The notes beneath the pieces are model-generated. The model was given only the letters and a program-made list of their open reading frames with translations. It was not told the origin of the DNA and searched no databases. Below, piece after piece: positions 33,109-37,626 of a stretch of DNA of 37,626 nt (its first letter is position 1; each line of letters begins with the position of its first letter). The position numbers were made by a program, and so were the translations under genes. Source of the DNA: Apostichopus parvimensis (lineage: Eukaryota; Echinodermata; Holothuroidea; Aspidochirotida; Stichopodidae); contig KN889443.1 in NCBI GenBank assembly GCA_000934455.1, positions 14,988 to 52,613 of the forward strand, written 5' to 3'.

Positions 33109-35039
33109 GAAGGACGCGTTTTTAGTATCGGCATATGTTTGTTATTAATTTCAAGGTGGTGTTTGGAGACCCAATCTAGGAAGGTTCTTCCAAATCTTCG
33201 GGAATTTCGAGTGAAGGGCCATCTGGCAAGGTTTAAGGTTCCGAAGGAACCACTCATTCAAGAGTTATTGCAACGTAAGGAAGCAGACCCCTCCTGTGGT
33301 AATGGTAAGTCATTTTTATGAAGAATGAAAGGGTTTCATCTTGGGACAGGGGGGGGGGAGTGTAACCCTTTTTTACAAAATAAAGAAAAGTTTTGTGTGT
33401 GTGCTTGCGTGAAGGACCATCTAGGAAGGTTTAAGGTTTCAAGCACGCACTCTTTCAAGGCCATACGGGAGCAGATCTTGCATGTGGTAATAATAAGTCA
33501 TTCTATGTCAGGCGGAGGAGGTAGTGAAACTCTTTATTTGAATATCATTCAAATACTGGAATTTGTGGTATTGAATGCACAGAAGATCCATTCAGTCAGT
33601 TGATGTTGAGGTTTGCCCTTTGAAATCAACATCCCGCGTCCTACTCTCCCCTCGAACGTACTCCTCATTGTGAACCTAAATTGAGTTATTTATATCGATA
33701 GTTCTAAGTTTAGACGCTTTTTCCGAATCAATTTACATTTGATCTCGAAACAATGACGCTTTACAATTAAGTTAAGACGTTTTACCTCAACAATTGGACT
33801 CGTTATAAGACGTATTAACGTTGTATTTTGACATTTGTAGGTAAATACAACGAAATTCGAAATTTTAGCGGATTTTTGTTCTCTGAGTAAATCAGGGACC
33901 ATTGAATTAAATGATTGTTCAATTATTCATAGGGATTTTTTCGTCAAAAATTAAAGCAACCCCCCCCCCCCCAACTTCAAATGAGTCTTGAAAACGGAAA
34001 TCAGAATGTAAAAACATGCTTTGGTTATGTTTCTGTCTTTTAGGTCAAATATATTTGATCTCTGGCTTCTATACTCAACAAAAGATGTATGTGGATGGGG
34101 AAGGGGTGCTGGGGGAAAAATGAGAAATTAAATTTGTAAGTCAATGGAGAATTGATTGCGGTATGAAGACTGTTATTGTGGGTTTCATTTGGTCCTTTCT
34201 TTTAGTATGTATAACGTTCATTCAACTAAAACTTGCTTACGTTTCGTTGTTCTCCTTTGTGTTTTTCTTCGCATTTTCACGTTTTACGATTTTACTCTTA
34301 CACAGATGTAGTGCTGGAGCTTTCTGATGCGAGGGAATCGATTTTCGAACCAAGCGAAGCTGAACTTGTCATTGGTTTCTCCACTGTGGAAGATTTCACA
34401 CTTAATCGTGAATTATCTTGCGAAATGAAAGATCACTTCACAGTGTCATTCACTCTTTTGCTTTTCCAAACAACATTTGTAACTAAATCAGGTCACGGTT
34501 TACTAGATTTGGTGAAGTTTACTGTCAACTCCAAACAAGTATCCGATCCTTACTCGACCAATGCAAATGGACTGATACACTTGGATCGGGTCGAGAAAAC
34601 TGACGACGGAAATATTGTATTCTACAAAGGAAATGACGTCATAGTACTGAATATTCAAGATGACAAAAACTGCAGTCATGCAGAGGAGGCTACGATGAGA
34701 GAGGATATTAATCAAATCTCTGGGAGGGAATTCCACAAGACGGATTATCCTCTTCCTTTCAATTATTGGGAGTGTGATGGATTAGGTTGGAACGTAAGTT
34801 TCTGTCAGAAACTGAAAGAACACGAATGTGAGCTACAGCGAGTCGGAAATGACGTATGTACGCAATCCCGAATGACTGAGAGACATTATTGTCCTGCGTC
34901 CGTATCGCTGGTTAACGCAACAGGTTACCTCTACGACACGATGTCCAAGTTCATCCCTTCGTTTCCTTTGGTTAGTTTTGAAGGTGAATATCACGACAAA
35001 CACCATTCGACGGGAATTGTATATCCTTGCTTGACATAA
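33106..35039 (+). CDS. putative secreted cysteine-containing protein, two exons, 310 aa
   Basis: Exon 1 is 33106-33304 (donor GGTAAGT) and exon 2 is 34306-35039 (acceptor CTTACACAG). They join in phase 1 at residue 67, giving 310 residues with stop TAA. Residues 1-23 look like a signal peptide (hydrophobic core FSIGICLLLIS); no later membrane span is evident. Outside the signal there are nine cysteines at about 64, 105, 189, 223, 233, 241, 251, 262 and 308, six of them in the last 90 residues. N-glycosylation sequons occur at NCS, NVS and NAT. I do not recognise the family. The layout (signal, helix-rich N-part, beta-rich middle, Cys-rich end) recalls growth-factor proproteins, but the TGF-beta cysteine spacing and a furin site are absent. 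Confidence 0.72.
33409..33506 (+). pseudogene. decayed duplicate of the 3' half of exon 1 of the 33106 gene
   Basis: GTGAAGGACCATCT and AAGGTTTAAGGTTTC match 33211-33318 (GTGAAGGGCCATCT, AAGGTTTAAGGTTCC). The match extends to GTGGTAATAATAAGTCATTC against GTGGTAATGGTAAGTCATTT. In the copy the donor GT has become AT, so it should not act as an exon end. It lies 198 bp downstream, inside the intron. Confidence 0.82.
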
Positions 35040-37448
35040 AGGATGACTTAACGGCGTAGTCCAAGAGCAAAGAAACATTTGAGTGACAGTAAGGTTTTGC
35101 ATAGGCTATTCCGGTTTCAAGATGACCAGCTTTAAAAATATGTTTAATCTCTGGAATACCCCTTTAACGCTAAATTGACGATGACGTCGGCTCCTCGGTG
35201 CAGGCATAAATATTAATCATAATTCTTTGTTTTGCAAACTCTAATAGCTCAAACAAAATATCTTCAATTTATTGACGTCTCATAATTAAACTGCAGAATA
35301 CCATTGAATGTTATATTGTTCTTGGAAAGGTCGTAATGTATAGTCAAAAAACAATATGTCCATGTCCCTTGTTCTTTCTTTGCTTTGGAGTATGATCCTA
35401 TTAAAAGTTTGACAAGATTGATTAAATGATTCGCAATTTATGAAACAAACGAACTTATAATAGTCTTTCATCCCAATCAATCATTCGACTAGATTAACAG
35501 ATCGCGAAGTCCACTTCCCGCTGGGGTGTGTCTATAAAACAGAGAACTCTAAACGAGGACCGAAGACCATGAGCGTAGGAATATTGATATTGAGGGGGGG
35601 GGGTGGGAGGGGGAACGATATGCTCCACAAATGTAACCAATGTGGAAGGGCTTACTGGTGAGATCGCCCTCACATTTTAAAGTTGAGTTTTTTATTATAT
35701 CGTTAACATCGTCACGGACAGCGAAGGAAAGCATAGACAGCTAACTGTGTCAAAACTCCACAACTTCAATGTCAGATTAGTTGGGGCAAGCTTAGAACGT
35801 TAGCCTATTACCTGAGGCTGACTTTTTTACGGAACTATTGACTCACATCAAACATGACTATTGGAGTTTAGTTGAGAGGTTTTCAGTGCCAGATACAATA
35901 TCAGCATATCACCCGAATTTTTACGGAAATATCCTGGAAGGGTTACAACCTCCTCGCGCCCCCCCCCCCCTACTACACTATATAAGCTTGCATGGTATTG
36001 CTCCGGGTACTACTTGCTATCAGGTCATGCAGCCCGCGCTACAGGGGTTGTAAAAACTTGTGGGCAGCAGGAAATTTACCCTCATTCAAATTATACATAA
36101 TGGCATGCATGGTGCAGTTGTCTACGGGTGAACTACATCCTAAACTGTGTATATCAAGTGCAAGAAACCTTCCCTGAACGTATATTAATTTGTTCATCCT
36201 ATTCCTCTCCAACTTATTTTTTTTTGCCGACTTCCTATATGTCTAACAGTCAATCATGCCCCACTCCTCAATCCACCAACTATTCATTCTGCTTATAGCT
36301 AATATATAGACTGACCATGGTTGATGGTATTGAATAATCAACACACTACAAAACAACATGCAAATTAAGAAATAATATGCACGTTTTAAAATGGATTGAA
36401 CCCAAAACGGAGCAAAATCTGTAGTAATTTATTCAACCGAGTCCGCATAGTTACGGATCTACTGAGTCCAGTCCCCCAAACTCGAACAAAAGTCAATGTA
36501 GTCCAGTTTGGCTGGACGAGGCAGTGTGAGGGTAACGCGGATGGTGGGGGGGGGGGGCATTTGCCCAAACTTATGTTTATCACCCTCTGAAGTGTACGCA
36601 ATATTGTAATTAGATTACTTTCAAAAATGTCCACTAAAACAATAAAATGCCGCATCGGCATCCTGCCATGTATGCTGTAGCACCAAGATCTTTCAAGAAC
36701 ATGACTTTGGTTAGGGGGGGGGGGGTTAAAGAAACTCTCCTGTCACAAACCATGCAGTGACATATGCAAAGGGAATGCTGTGGCGCCCCCCCCCCAGCCA
36801 GTCGTTAGTCGGGGTAAAGCTGTCAGTCGAAAGACTTTTTGCATTCAGTCGGAAAAGATTTCTTTCATGGATGGTCGGGAGCATTTCGTCAAGACATGTC
36901 ATAATAAGGTAGAAGTATTAATAAATAAATAATAAATTTGGTTCATATATACTGGGATAATGACGAGTATATTATACTGGTAACGTGCAGTTATGAAAAC
37001 TTACTTTTGCTAGTATATCCACTTGTAATTACCAATCTCACTATTGGAAATAAGTAACTTGCGAGAATCGTAAAAATTAATGACGTAGGATGCGGATGCA
37101 AATGATATATTTCTTCACTAGAATTGCTGCAATAATTTTCTATTACACAGTTGCGGGCAGAAGTAATTTCGTTCAAAGAAAAAGAACTCACGGCAATATT
37201 TATCGCTCAGTAATTTGTGGGTATAAGTCTACTGCGTGTTGGATATTCAGTTGCTTGAAGTTCATTATTTGACAAAATTGCCGGGATTTTTTTTAAGATC
37301 GAGGGGCGGGGGGGGGTGAGGGATTATTTTGCCTTTTTATCTGGGCGATACAATTTATAATAATGTGGTGGAAATTTTATACATACGAGTCTGGCAACAA
37401 ACAAGTTGGAGTTGTCACCATCGCAAATGAGAAAACGTTTCTTTTTCC
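35040..37448. other. gene-poor stretch downstream of the secreted-protein gene
   Basis: No exon with homology or convincing splice signals was found on either strand. The stretch has G runs near 35596, 36545, 36714 and 37303, and C runs near 35959 and 36785. The first clear AATAAA cluster on the plus strand is only near 36920, so the 3' end of the 33106 gene is not fixed. Confidence 0.5.
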
Positions 37449-37626
37449 CAGTAGCGTAGCTAGGATTTTTTGAGTGGGGGGGCCATGGGGGGGCTGTTCT
37501 TTCTTGTGGGGGGCCGGAGGTTACTATCTAAGCGGAGCGCCACCTTGGTTGGCGCGGAGCGTACAGAGAAAATTTGAGATTTCAGCACCTCCCAGATCGC
37601 AGGAGATGGCACCTGTGAGGCAAAAT
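37449..37626 (+). mobile_element. end of a dispersed DNA element, cut by the window edge (tentative)
   Basis: CAGTAGCGTAGCTAGGATTT followed by G-rich sequence and GCGGAGCGCCACC...GGCGCGGAGCG resembles terminal sequences of non-autonomous DNA transposons common in marine invertebrates; a CAGNG-like end would suit hAT. The other terminus is outside the window, so the family is unproven. Confidence 0.4.

Noticed and set aside
33325-33603. 92-codon open frame as a separate gene
   Set aside because: Its recognisable part is a decayed duplicate of exon 1 of the 33106 gene; the rest crosses a G run and intron sequence.
34306-35039. TGF-beta family ligand
   Set aside because: There is a faint propeptide-like layout, but the cystine-knot spacing, the CxC end and a furin site are not present.

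Overview
This is a eukaryotic nuclear window, about 37 kb long. It has AT-rich introns with canonical GT-AG splice sites, many microsatellites and minisatellites, tRNA-derived SINE copies and unusually frequent poly-G/poly-C runs. Two things suggest a marine deuterostome invertebrate, most likely an echinoderm: the divergence of the encoded THADA protein from the human one, and the repeat types (a retroposon tail of the 'AGCGCTTTGA...TAGCGCTATATAAATG' kind and palindromic MITE-like hairpins). The species cannot be fixed from sequence alone.

Minus strand, about 32.3 kb down to the left edge: almost all of this is one gene, the THADA orthologue. THADA is the metazoan relative of yeast Trm732, the partner of the FTSJ1/Trm7 tRNA 2'-O-methyltransferase acting at position 32 of the anticodon loop. 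I reconstructed 35 coding exons with matching phases from 31321 down to 378. They total 5274 nt, or 1758 codons, against 1953 residues in human THADA. The last C-terminal exons lie beyond the left edge. The true start exon is uncertain, with a weak candidate at 32251-32286. One intron uses a GC donor, after the exon at 13461-13627.

Plus strand, right end: head-to-head with THADA is a two-exon gene (33106-33304 joined to 34306-35039). It encodes a putative secreted, cysteine-containing 310-residue protein that I do not recognise. Its start codon sits at the edge of a repeat of about 430 bp, a relative of which lies in a THADA intron at about 26.0-27.0 kb. A decayed duplicate of the 3' half of its first exon lies in its intron.

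From 35040 to 37626 I see no gene. The stretch holds G-runs and, at the edge, what looks like the end of a dispersed DNA element.

The most unusual local structures are these. A nine-unit minisatellite has grown out of a THADA exon/intron boundary and has multiplied the 5' splice site. A partial exon duplication sits beside the exon at 10215-10337. A minisatellite with a period of about 90 bp keeps a reading frame open in THADA sense. A palindromic MITE-like element is inserted in one repeat copy and absent from the other. No retroviral element, CRISPR array or autonomous transposase/reverse transcriptase gene was seen.
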